This document shows, piece after piece, positions 34,125-43,297 of a DNA stretch of 64,000 nucleotides. Both the position numbers and the translations under genes were made by a program. The stretch comes from Bifidobacterium boum. Lineage in GTDB: Bacteria; Actinomycetota; Actinomycetes; Actinomycetales; Bifidobacteriaceae. Each line of letters starts with the position of its first letter. Position 1 is the stretch's first letter. The stretch lies in NCBI RefSeq assembly GCF_000741535.1, contig NZ_JGYQ01000007.1, positions 248,001 to 312,000 of the forward strand. Reading direction: 5' to 3'. A model generated the notes under the pieces. The model was not told the DNA's origin and ran no database searches. It saw nothing but the letters and a program-made list of their open reading frames with translations.

Positions 34125-36479
34125 TTAATCGGTGCTGTCGGTGTATCCGAAATGGTCTCTGACCTTCTGATGCGTCGTCTTATCATTAAGCATGTAGGCT
34201 ACAAGCGGGACTGTTGTCATCCCCTTCTCCCAGTAGCCGTCATTAATATCCGTCACATATTTCTTCCATGCAACTCCGATAAATACTTCCTTGTTGGGAT
34301 CAAGCTTCTCCTTGGATTCCTCGGATTGCCACGGCGCGTCTGCTACAGGAGTCGAAGTGCCGTCGACCATCACTTTGAAGCTCTTCATCGGCATAGCGGC
34401 TGATGTGCATTCGCCAATACCCACAAAGCCATGTCCAGCGATATGGCAATATACCGTATCTCCGACTTGAACGTTATAAATAGATTTCCCGCTGCCGCCA
34501 AGGTTCGCGGACAGGAATCCGTATTTCAGCGCGTCTGGCCAGCTTCTTTCTGCATAGCCGACTGTAAATTCACGGCCCTTCTCGTTCTTGAAGAAGTCCT
34601 TCTCATCGTCATCGGCCCATCCACCAGCGATTTCCTTAATGGCGTCCGGATTCCAGATGTCACTTGCCATTCTCAGATAGGTCTCAGCCCGGTCCGCGAT
34701 GCTTTGCTTACTGAAGTCAGGAATCGCATGAAAGCCGTACTCGTTAGCGACCGTGAGGAATTTCGGATTGTTCGTGTAAGCTGTGTCGTTCAGCGCCTGA
34801 GCAAGGATGTTGTCTCCCGCGTACTTCTGAACCTTCTCGGAGTATTTCATTGCCTGATAGCTTCTGTTCTTGTCCCGGGTGAGCAGGATCAGGTTTCCGA
34901 TCTGATTCCGGGTGGATTCGAAATCCTCGTAGTCGGTGAAGCTGTCCTCGTAGTCCTCATACTTGTCCGGAAGGATATGCTCAATATCGTAAGTGTTTCC
35001 CTGACGCTTGCGGTCAACGTACTCCTCGAAATGCGATGGATTGCCCATCAGCACATTCACATAGGAAGTGAAGCGCGCGAGGATGTGAAGCATGTAACGT
35101 CCGGAGAACCGGTTCAGACTGAACCTGGTGATTCCCTCGACGGTCACGTCCATACGGCGGAGTGTACGGACATAGACCATGCCGATCGTCTTACAGTCCT
35201 CATTGCGGATATCACGCATCACATGAAACAGCAAATACTTATTCGTGTTCCAGTTAACCTTCTTGAAATTCAGGATTCGGATTGTGGCAAAGTCGTCCAC
35301 GAACTTTGCGGTCATCTGTATTTTTTTCTGTTTGATGTCGTCCGTGTCGTCATTTTTGATGGCAGCGATGGCAAGCATGGTCTGGTAGCTCAGATCGCGG
35401 TTTGCATTGTAGAAGACCTCTTCATATCCGGGCGTCAGCTCGCTGCCATAGTCTTTCATCCGAAGATAGATATCAGTGACACGTGTCATTTCAGTGAGAA
35501 CAAATTCCTTGTAGTCCTTCGGCTTTACAAGGCCCATCGCCGTCCGGGCGTTGTTGCGTACCCAGGTATGGAACTTGTCGCCGAGAAGTTCGTAATCCTC
35601 ATCTTTAGCGCCGCGCTTGGTATCTCGCATGGAATTGGCATATTTTGCGCGAAGCCAGATAGAGATGAATTCAACGTCCTGCGTATTCACCATGCCGCTC
35701 GTATCGTAAGAAGAGGCGTTCTTGATACGGTTGATGTTGTCCTGCCACTTCCGATTTACCTCAATGCGGTCAGCTTCTGCAACCTGCTGGATGATGTAAG
35801 CCTTCATCATCTCGGCGCTGTTCAGACTCAGGCCTCGGTCATTCATTGTTAGGAAAATCGTGTGTGCTTCGTCGTCGGATGGTGTGTCGATCTCCAGAAG
35901 GAGGACCTTCTCTATCAGCCAGTTAATAAAGTAAGGAAGTGCTTCTCCCTTCAGCTCGTCAGGGAAGATGTCCTCTATGTCCTGATACCGGTCAAGCATA
36001 TTCTGTGAGCTCTCATTCACTGGCACATAGGTTTCATCTTTTTGCAATAGAGCCTGCATGCAAGTCCCGCGGTCGGCCACATCGATATTGAAGCTCTTCT
36101 TACTGAAAGCCTTTGAGTAGATCATGTCATCCAGCGGGACAAGGAGATCCTCATCCTTGACAGTTTCTTTCTGCAGGTTGTTCAGATAGATGATGAGAAG
36201 TGTTAGCGAGGTCAGACGCTGCTGGCCATCGATGATTTTCTTTACGGAACCGCCAGTACAGATAATGCATCCCATATAGTAAAAGCCATAGTTCATGACT
36301 TCTTCCGGCGTATCATGATCATCTGGATCATAGAATTCCTCAAATGTGCTCTGGAAATCAGCGAGCATCTGCTCGATCTGCTTCTGCCCCCACCGGTATT
36401 CCCGCTGGAAATAATCGACGGTGTACTTGCGACCGCTCAGGATTGTTTTGAGCGTGTCTGTCTTGTCAATTTTCTGCAT
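34125..36479 (-). CDS. DUF262-DUF1524 nuclease with EVE/PUA-like C-terminal reader domain
   Basis: 784 residues. The DUF262 motif D-G-Q-Q-R-L-T is at 84-90, and the HNH-type DUF1524 motif I-E-H-I-L-P-D with G-N-L-I-L-L-T-R lies near residues 505-545. The last 116 residues (from G-D-T-V-Y-C-H-I-A-G-H-G-F-V-G-I-G) look like an EVE/PUA-type domain that recognises modified bases. The architecture suggests a type IV, modification-dependent restriction enzyme. Its ATG overlaps the helicase stop (TAAATG), and it is the last gene of the defence operon, 30-40 codons before repeat B. Confidence 0.85.
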   Translation of the reverse strand: MQKIDKTDTLKTILSGRKYTVDYFQREYRWGQKQIEQMLADFQSTFEEFYDPDDHDTPEEVMNYGFYYMGCIICTGGSVKKIIDGQQRLTSLTLLIIYLNNLQKETVKDEDLLVPLDDMIYSKAFSKKSFNIDVADRGTCMQALLQKDETYVPVNESSQNMLDRYQDIEDIFPDELKGEALPYFINWLIEKVLLLEIDTPSDDEAHTIFLTMNDRGLSLNSAEMMKAYIIQQVAEADRIEVNRKWQDNINRIKNASSYDTSGMVNTQDVEFISIWLRAKYANSMRDTKRGAKDEDYELLGDKFHTWVRNNARTAMGLVKPKDYKEFVLTEMTRVTDIYLRMKDYGSELTPGYEEVFYNANRDLSYQTMLAIAAIKNDDTDDIKQKKIQMTAKFVDDFATIRILNFKKVNWNTNKYLLFHVMRDIRNEDCKTIGMVYVRTLRRMDVTVEGITRFSLNRFSGRYMLHILARFTSYVNVLMGNPSHFEEYVDRKRQGNTYDIEHILPDKYEDYEDSFTDYEDFESTRNQIGNLILLTRDKNRSYQAMKYSEKVQKYAGDNILAQALNDTAYTNNPKFLTVANEYGFHAIPDFSKQSIADRAETYLRMASDIWNPDAIKEIAGGWADDDEKDFFKNEKGREFTVGYAERSWPDALKYGFLSANLGGSGKSIYNVQVGDTVYCHIAGHGFVGIGECTSAAMPMKSFKVMVDGTSTPVADAPWQSEESKEKLDPNKEVFIGVAWKKYVTDINDGYWEKGMTTVPLVAYMLNDKTTHQKVRDHFGYTDSTD

Positions 36480-39143
36480 TTATGCCTGCCTTCCTGATTC
36501 TCCTTTTGGCTCAAACATTTCTGGCATATTCAATAAAATCATATTTGCCTGTTCTCGAACATTCTGATTATTGCATTCCAAAAGATCTCGACTAAGAAGT
36601 AGTTTTGATTCGCTTTCCTGCAGTATGTACTTATCTCTGTGTTCTCGTATATAAGTTGCGTTTTCACGGGTGAAACCAATGCGCTGCAGGAGAATGGTCA
36701 CAGGCTTTGTAGTTCCGTATTCCACATATTCATACCAGTTGTTGTCAAATTCCGTGATGCCATAAATCTTCTTATATTCATTGGAGAAGCGCAGAAAATA
36801 GTTCGACAAGCTGAAGAGGATTATGTTGTCAATAACTTCCAGCGTATCTGCAAAGAGAATATTTCGAAATTCCACGTTGTCTTTGTAAACCGTTGTCTGC
36901 GTTTTGCTAATCCAGAAATTATCTGGATGCTGCACATGGTGACGAATGCCTTGTCTCATAATGTTGCTCAGGCCTAATCCGGACATCCACTGGATTAGTA
37001 CGACTGCATACCAGCGCAGCTTCTTATGCACGCCATCCGTGACTTTGCCGAGCGTGGAATACTCGTATTTCTCCCATTTGAATATCGTGCATAGCTTCTC
37101 GAGGAACCCGACTACTTCATCATAATCAAATTCTCCATTTACTGCTTTCGGGTATTCGAGGCCATTTCGTATCGCAATGATAAGATTCCGTGTCTGGTCC
37201 GCTGACACGTTGATATCATCGTCTGGAAGAGCGATCGGGTCTTCGAATTTCTGCTTAATAAGAGCAGCATCATCTTTGCTGATCAAATCAGAGAAAGACT
37301 GACGAACAAGACTGTTATTATCCGTCATGATATCGCGAAGAAGAATCAGGCCGAACTTTCTCATCATGATATAAGATTCTTCAGACTGAGCCTTGTTCCT
37401 CTTTACAAGCTCAATATTTCCCTCTTTGAGGGCTTCTACAATATATTTTCTTTCCGGGTTAGTAAGTGTCTTAGGCCCGGCATCGATAGAAAGCGTCTGT
37501 TCCGGCACCGGTTCTTTTAGCATCTTTACATATTCGGTCTCAGGGAGCTTTTCATCCTGAGATGACACAAATATCACATTCCCATAAAGGTTATATTCAA
37601 TTCGCCCGACACGACCGATGAGATTCCTGAAGTCAACAGGAGTCATACGAGACCGGAATATCTTGTTATCTGTTATGAACAGATTATCCGCTGGCAGATT
37701 AACACCCTCAAGCAGCGTACTGGTACAGAACATAGTCGTGATCTTGCCCTTACGGAACAAGTCCTCGATCCTCATCCGTATTGCCGCGGGCAAGTAGCCA
37801 ATATGATAGGCGATGCCTTTTTTGATAATCTTGGCAAGATAGTAGTCTCCATGCACTTCGTTTGCGATGTCTCTTGAAAGGGCTGCCAAGTCTTCGTCAT
37901 CCAATTCATCGAGATACTGAGACAAATCGAGAGCGGCTTCTACTGCTCGCGTCTTCCCGTTAAAATAGACGATCGTCTGTCGCATAGCATCTTCCGGCAG
38001 ATCATCATTCCGGCGTTCAATCTTGAGAAGGAAATGTGTCAGCGTCGCCTTGTTCTGTGGAATGCTTGTTATGTGCATTTCCTTCTCGGTATGTTCGTTA
38101 TAAACAGAAATCTCACGATTCTGTAGATCCAGAAGGAACTTTACCTGCGTTACGGGTGAAAATTCTGTTCTAAACCTTTTGTCTCCATGCTCACCGATAT
38201 CCGTCAGAAGTCTCAAATAGACTTCTGGATTCGGGACATTCGGAGAAGCAAAAATGAAGTGCGGCGGATTGTCTCGGTTCTTAAGCATGTCGACGGTCTT
38301 GTAATAGAACGGGCCACGACTGTTCTTGCCGGACATCTTATGCGCCTCATCCACGAAAAGATAGTCAATCTGAATATCAGGTTTTCCAATGAGCAGATAC
38401 AAAAGTCGTTCCGGCGTCAAAACAAGAATGAAGTTGTGGTTTCCATCGAGAGCAATGTCGCTTGCAGCATTGACGACCTTGTAGTTTTTCTCCTCCAGAA
38501 GATCCTTTAGATCCTCCTTGATGATCTTCTGAGAAGTTTCGTTGATCAGCGCCTTGGTCGGAACAATAATCGCAAAGTTCAACTTAGCGCCATTTGCCAC
38601 TTGCTCCTTGATGAACATCCTCATCAGGAAGGACTTTCCCATTGACGTTGGTGCCGAGTAACTGAAATAGGAATCCTGCAGGTGATCATAAGCCTGTTTC
38701 TGTGCGCCAAAAAACCGCAGATTCGGTGCTGCCGGAATTCTAAGATAGTCCTTCTTGTAATCCGAGAAAATTCGATTCAAGACAAATGGGTCCTCGAAGT
38801 TGGCATCAAGAAGCGAAGTCCCTCTTGCATTATCTGTATTCGCAAAAACCGATCCAGCCACAACTCGGATTTCATCGTTCTCTGGATATAATGCATTTAA
38901 GAGAACGACAATTTCCTGAGCCCACATCTTATGCTGTTCAGCTTTATCTGCGCTGTTTGATTTAGAAAGCAGGTCCGCGAAACGCAGCGCATCATGGATA
39001 TTTACGTTCCGATATTCTAGCTGCGTGTGAAGCGTTTTATTGGCATAGTTAAACAGAATGCCTTCATAAAGGCAGTTGAGGTATTCGTTTTCTTCTATGT
39101 CTGTGAAGATTGCATCTCCGAGTCTGATTCTTTTTCTACTCAT
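36480..39143 (-). CDS. hamB: DEAD/DEAH helicase, HamB-like (Hachiman)
   Basis: 887 residues. Walker A is S-A-P-T-S-M-G-K-S-F (163-172), Walker B/DEAH is D-E-A-H (265-268), and the second RecA domain includes C-T-S-T-L-L-E-G-V-N-L-P and R-N-L-I-G-R-V-G-R. This is a superfamily 2 helicase of the Ski2-like type seen in Hachiman HamB. A long C-terminal region follows with no enzymatic motif. The ATG at 39143 has GGAGG; a GTG seven codons earlier is rejected. The gene follows the DUF1837 gene by 17 bases. The identification as HamB rests on the helicase type and this partner. Confidence 0.8.
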   Translation of the reverse strand: MSRKRIRLGDAIFTDIEENEYLNCLYEGILFNYANKTLHTQLEYRNVNIHDALRFADLLSKSNSADKAEQHKMWAQEIVVLLNALYPENDEIRVVAGSVFANTDNARGTSLLDANFEDPFVLNRIFSDYKKDYLRIPAAPNLRFFGAQKQAYDHLQDSYFSYSAPTSMGKSFLMRMFIKEQVANGAKLNFAIIVPTKALINETSQKIIKEDLKDLLEEKNYKVVNAASDIALDGNHNFILVLTPERLLYLLIGKPDIQIDYLFVDEAHKMSGKNSRGPFYYKTVDMLKNRDNPPHFIFASPNVPNPEVYLRLLTDIGEHGDKRFRTEFSPVTQVKFLLDLQNREISVYNEHTEKEMHITSIPQNKATLTHFLLKIERRNDDLPEDAMRQTIVYFNGKTRAVEAALDLSQYLDELDDEDLAALSRDIANEVHGDYYLAKIIKKGIAYHIGYLPAAIRMRIEDLFRKGKITTMFCTSTLLEGVNLPADNLFITDNKIFRSRMTPVDFRNLIGRVGRIEYNLYGNVIFVSSQDEKLPETEYVKMLKEPVPEQTLSIDAGPKTLTNPERKYIVEALKEGNIELVKRNKAQSEESYIMMRKFGLILLRDIMTDNNSLVRQSFSDLISKDDAALIKQKFEDPIALPDDDINVSADQTRNLIIAIRNGLEYPKAVNGEFDYDEVVGFLEKLCTIFKWEKYEYSTLGKVTDGVHKKLRWYAVVLIQWMSGLGLSNIMRQGIRHHVQHPDNFWISKTQTTVYKDNVEFRNILFADTLEVIDNIILFSLSNYFLRFSNEYKKIYGITEFDNNWYEYVEYGTTKPVTILLQRIGFTRENATYIREHRDKYILQESESKLLLSRDLLECNNQNVREQANMILLNMPEMFEPKGESGRQA

Positions 39144-39160
39144 ACAACCGCACCTCCGCT

Positions 39161-40087
39161 TCACATCAGCAGGTTTTCCATAACCTGCTTTTTATCCAGC
39201 TTTGCATCGTTGAAAGGCACGATGTAAAAGTAAAAAGAATGTGTATCAAGACCAAGCGTCTTTATTTTGTCCGCAATATACGCGGCATGGTTCTTAATGT
39301 CAGTATCCATCTTGGTTCCTAGGTCCTTGAGGAATTCCGGCGTAGACCTTGTATGCGGATCAAGGCCAAGAGAATATCCAAGGAAGACACCGTAAGCCCG
39401 GTCGTTCGCAACAGGAGCCCCTGGTTTAGGAATAATGATGCTTTTCAGTTTATCCACGACATTCTCATCAAAAGAATCGTTCAGAGAGCGATTGTCGACA
39501 AACTGGATTCCATTCCCATTTTCATTTTCAATACGCACTATGGCGTCAAAGGCACTGTCTATTGCATCCGCAATATCGCCCTCGATGTCTGAGGTTCCAA
39601 ACACTGTCTGGTAGTAGGACATGCCGGTATCATCGCCAAGATCAAGAAGATGGACACTATCACAGGCCGTGCCGAATGGAGTTGTTCCAGCATTAAGCTC
39701 AACTTTGCTGAATATCTTCGGAGCATTGAGCTTTTCCTCTAGAAAAGCATACAGGAGAATCTCTCCGAGTTCGTTTCCTGTCCCTTTCTGGTTTGCTGCT
39801 CCGTTGCGCTTCATGACCCGGAGTGCCTTGTTCCCTATGCTGCGAGGATTGCCGACACCTGGTTGTGACAGCTTCTCTATCTGAGCACGAGAGAAAACAT
39901 ACTCACTGATAATGTCCGTCAAATAATCTTCAAGGCTCGTGTACACAAAGGCATTATTGCTGACCTGCAGTCGAAAAAGGCGCAGTTGTTCCGGGTTCCG
40001 CAATCCAAGCTTTTCATTGTGCATTACTTCCGTGAAGACGGAATCCATGCTCACATCGGGTAATGATCTGCTTATAGGGTTTCCCAT
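39161..40087 (-). CDS. hamA: DUF1837 protein, HamA-like (Hachiman effector), with altered catalytic motif
   Basis: 308 residues. The segment N-E-L-G-E-I-L-L-Y-A-F-L-E (105-117), followed by C-D-S-V-H-L-L (142-148) and V-F-G-T-S-D (162-167), follows the DUF1837 pattern, a PD-(D/E)xK-like fold. HamA of Hachiman is a nuclease held inactive by HamB until damaged or phage DNA is met. In typical members I expect F-G-E-S-K at 163-167, but here it is F-G-T-S-D, replacing the acidic and lysine residues thought to be catalytic. The ATG at 40087 follows AAGGAGG, and the gene starts 26 bases after the hsdR stop. Confidence 0.75.
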   Translation of the reverse strand: MGNPISRSLPDVSMDSVFTEVMHNEKLGLRNPEQLRLFRLQVSNNAFVYTSLEDYLTDIISEYVFSRAQIEKLSQPGVGNPRSIGNKALRVMKRNGAANQKGTGNELGEILLYAFLEEKLNAPKIFSKVELNAGTTPFGTACDSVHLLDLGDDTGMSYYQTVFGTSDIEGDIADAIDSAFDAIVRIENENGNGIQFVDNRSLNDSFDENVVDKLKSIIIPKPGAPVANDRAYGVFLGYSLGLDPHTRSTPEFLKDLGTKMDTDIKNHAAYIADKIKTLGLDTHSFYFYIVPFNDAKLDKKQVMENLLM

Positions 40088-40113
40088 ATGGTCTGTGCCT
40101 CCTTTCCACCTAT

Positions 40114-43100
40114 TCACTCGTCTTCGTATTTCTTGAAGTTCTCAGCCTGCTCCATGACCTTCTCGAAGACTTCCTCGTCCCATTCAGGCGGATAGCCATT
40201 CTTATAAAGAAGAACAGTCAAGTCCATGTTGAGCTGGTTCTTGATGTCATCTCGTGTCGACCAGTCGGCAAACTGTGCTTTATCGTCAACAAGCTCCTTG
40301 ATCTTTTTAGCCAGCACGATGCATTTATCGTCCGCGTACGGAAAACCGTGGTCATCGCGAACTTTTACAAGGATGTCATAGAACGCCTTCTCCTCAAATG
40401 TAATACCCATCTTAGAGAAAGAGTCCTGATCCTCTTTCAAATCCTTCATTATGTTGATGAGCTTATCAGAAAGATCATTGACGAAATCAGCGACCACCTC
40501 GCTCGTGAATACGAGTTTGTCACGACTGTTATAAGCATCGACCACCTGTCTCAAGCGCTCGTCAAATTCGATTGCCTTTACCTTGTTCGTCCGGCCATAA
40601 GCTGTGATTGCTTTCTTCAGAAGCTTCAGAAGCGCATTGAACTTGGTAATAGGCAGCTTGACCTTCTTCAGTTCATCTACGAACTCCTCGCTAAACAGAT
40701 CGACTGATTTATGCTCGTCAACGATATTTTCGATACCGGTACAGGTGATGGCGTCACGTACCATACCTTCAACGACGCTGTTCATGACTTCTGCATCCGG
40801 CGCATCTCCTTTTGTCTGCTTGTAGATGATGGACCGGATCGCAAGGTAGAACTGAGCCGTGGCCGTTTCCTCGTCAGTCAGTTCGCCGGATGGGAAACAT
40901 ATCTGGTATGCGCTCTTGAGCCTGCGGGAAAGTCCCATGAAGCGCGTCTGCATATCTTTGCTGGTCTGTACGTATTCCGCAGCGGCATTCAGGCAGTTCA
41001 GTCGCTCCAGCGGCGTCCCGGTATGAAACTTCGTGGCATCAAACCCGGAAAGCAAATCGTTGATCATCGACAAGTGATTGCGGAAAATCGACAGAGAAAT
41101 ATTCAGCTCATCAATCGGGCTTTCCTGCGGCCCGCCATACTTCTTGACCGCTGCCATCATGTCATTCTTGATACCGATATAATCGACGACCAGTCCTTTA
41201 TCCTTGCCATCGAAAACGCGGTTGACTCTGGAAATCGTCTGGATCAAAGTGTGCTTCTGCAATGGCTTGTCGATATACATGACAGCAAGAGACGGAACAT
41301 CGAAGCCGGTAATCCACATGTCAACAACGATTGCGATTTTGAAATTCGAGTCGTTATTTTTGAACTGCTTATCGAGCATCTTCCGGTAATCTTTTGTGCT
41401 GCAAAGATCAAACAGTTCCTTCTCATCGTTTTGGCCCTGCGTAGCCACAAGGTTAATTTTCGGAAGCGCCACGAGCTTATCAAGCTGATCGCGTGTCAGC
41501 TTGGATTCATCCTCGGCTTTCCTAGGAACCTTCCAATCCGGTCTGATTGCCTGTATAGCTTTCAGCACCTTGAAAGCATTCTGCCTGTCAGAGCAAACGA
41601 TCATAGCTTTTTGCACGACGTCAGGCTTTTCAGCGCACAGTGATTCATAGTGCGAGACGATATCCGCGGCGAGCTTTTTAATTCGTTCCGGGTGTCCAAG
41701 GATAGCGGACATCTTGCTCATAGCCCGCTTGCTTTCCTCTACCTGCTCCGGATTTGAACCTTCCTCAACGCACTGCTCGTAATACTTCTGGATTTCTTTC
41801 GCCTGCTCATCAGACAGGATGACACGGGCGAGACGAGGCTCATAAGCAATGCGCACGGTGATACCGTCATCGCTGGATTCCTTCATCGTATAGCTGTCAA
41901 CGACATCTCCGAATACTGCAACTGTCTCATCAATCGGCGTTCCGGTGAATCCGCAATAGGTGGCATTCGGAAAGCTGTCGCGCAGATACTTGGCAAATCC
42001 GAAAGTCGTGTAAACACCGGTTTCTGTTTTCTTCAGCTTCGAGCCGATATTCGTCTGTGTCCGGTGTGCCTCATCCGAAATACAGATGATGTTGCTTCTG
42101 TCTGAAAGCAAACCAATCTTTTCACAGAACTTCTGTATAGTTGTGATATACACACCGCCGCTTGGTTTGTCCTTGAGAGTTTTCTCAAGATCGTCACGGC
42201 TCTCTATGCTCCGGACATCCTCCTGATGCAGATAATGTTTTGCTGTCACAAACAGCTCGGAAGTCTGGGTGTCCAGATCCTCACGATCTTCCAAGAGAAT
42301 AATCGTGGGATTCTGGAAAGTGTCACTGTCGCGCAACATTATGAGACGGGACAGGAACAGCATCGTATAGGTCTTGCCACAGCCGGTTGCTCCGAAATAG
42401 GTGCCGCCTTTACCATTTCCGGCGGGGCGCATATGCAGCTTAATGTTGGCAAGCATCTTTTCCGCGGCAAATAACTGCGGATACCGGCAGACAATGACTT
42501 CATCCTTTGAGCTGTCATCTGGGTAGAAAATAAAGTCGCGAAGGATCTTCAGGACCCGTTCTTTTGCGAATGCGCCCTCTATCATAGTAAGCAAGGAGCT
42601 GATACCATTCGAGACCTTGTCTTTGTCATTTGCCTTGTTCCACGAGTAGTAGAACCGATAAGGCGTGAAGACACTACCGAGTTTGGTATTCACTCCGTCA
42701 CTGATGACGGACATAAAGCAATATTTCAGGAGATTCGGAATATCGCGCTTATAGCGGATTGTGATCTGCTCCCACGCGTCATGAATCGTCTTGTCTTCCT
42801 CGATTGCAGTCTTGAACTCGCATATGCCTATCGGAATGCCATTGATGAAGATTAGCAGATCCGGTCGGCGCAGCCGATCGCCCTGAACAGAGTACTGGTT
42901 CACGACGCGGAAAACATTATTCTCCGGGTGGTCGAAATCGATATAATCGATGTGCAGCGCGACATCATTGATATTATCCCTGACAAGATCGAACCCCTCC
43001 ACAACAAGCCAAAAGGCCTGACGGTTCGAATAGTAAAGCGGCGTAGAGGGAATCAGCGTCAGCATGGTGATGATCTTCTTCATCTCCACATTGCTGAGGT

Positions 43101-43281
43101 TCTTGTCAGAATACTTCCGGTTCAGGAATGTGCGCAGATCGTCTTCAAGAAGGATGTCTTCAAAACGGCGGTGAATATCTTCGCCGTATGTATATTCATA
43201 TCCCTGCATCTGGAAAAGCTCTATTATGGCATGTTCCAGTTCGTCTTCTGTAAATTTGCCTTTTTCGAAGATATAGTCCAC
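40114..43281 (-). CDS. hsdR: type I restriction enzyme HsdR subunit
   Basis: 1055 residues. The N-terminal nuclease domain has D141 and E155-x-K157 (R-R-P-D-L-L-I-F then I-C-E-F-K-T-A). Walker A is G-A-T-G-C-G-K-T (297-304) and the DEAH-type motif is S-D-E-A-H-R-T-Q. The second RecA domain and C-terminal helical region complete a normal HsdR length. It translocates DNA and cuts when HsdS-bound sites are unmethylated. Start is GTG at 43281 with AAGGGAGGTG upstream, 16 bases after the hsdS stop. Confidence 0.95.
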   Translation of the reverse strand: MDYIFEKGKFTEDELEHAIIELFQMQGYEYTYGEDIHRRFEDILLEDDLRTFLNRKYSDKNLSNVEMKKIITMLTLIPSTPLYYSNRQAFWLVVEGFDLVRDNINDVALHIDYIDFDHPENNVFRVVNQYSVQGDRLRRPDLLIFINGIPIGICEFKTAIEEDKTIHDAWEQITIRYKRDIPNLLKYCFMSVISDGVNTKLGSVFTPYRFYYSWNKANDKDKVSNGISSLLTMIEGAFAKERVLKILRDFIFYPDDSSKDEVIVCRYPQLFAAEKMLANIKLHMRPAGNGKGGTYFGATGCGKTYTMLFLSRLIMLRDSDTFQNPTIILLEDREDLDTQTSELFVTAKHYLHQEDVRSIESRDDLEKTLKDKPSGGVYITTIQKFCEKIGLLSDRSNIICISDEAHRTQTNIGSKLKKTETGVYTTFGFAKYLRDSFPNATYCGFTGTPIDETVAVFGDVVDSYTMKESSDDGITVRIAYEPRLARVILSDEQAKEIQKYYEQCVEEGSNPEQVEESKRAMSKMSAILGHPERIKKLAADIVSHYESLCAEKPDVVQKAMIVCSDRQNAFKVLKAIQAIRPDWKVPRKAEDESKLTRDQLDKLVALPKINLVATQGQNDEKELFDLCSTKDYRKMLDKQFKNNDSNFKIAIVVDMWITGFDVPSLAVMYIDKPLQKHTLIQTISRVNRVFDGKDKGLVVDYIGIKNDMMAAVKKYGGPQESPIDELNISLSIFRNHLSMINDLLSGFDATKFHTGTPLERLNCLNAAAEYVQTSKDMQTRFMGLSRRLKSAYQICFPSGELTDEETATAQFYLAIRSIIYKQTKGDAPDAEVMNSVVEGMVRDAITCTGIENIVDEHKSVDLFSEEFVDELKKVKLPITKFNALLKLLKKAITAYGRTNKVKAIEFDERLRQVVDAYNSRDKLVFTSEVVADFVNDLSDKLINIMKDLKEDQDSFSKMGITFEEKAFYDILVKVRDDHGFPYADDKCIVLAKKIKELVDDKAQFADWSTRDDIKNQLNMDLTVLLYKNGYPPEWDEEVFEKVMEQAENFKKYEDE

Positions 43282-43297
43282 GTCGGCACCTCCCTTC

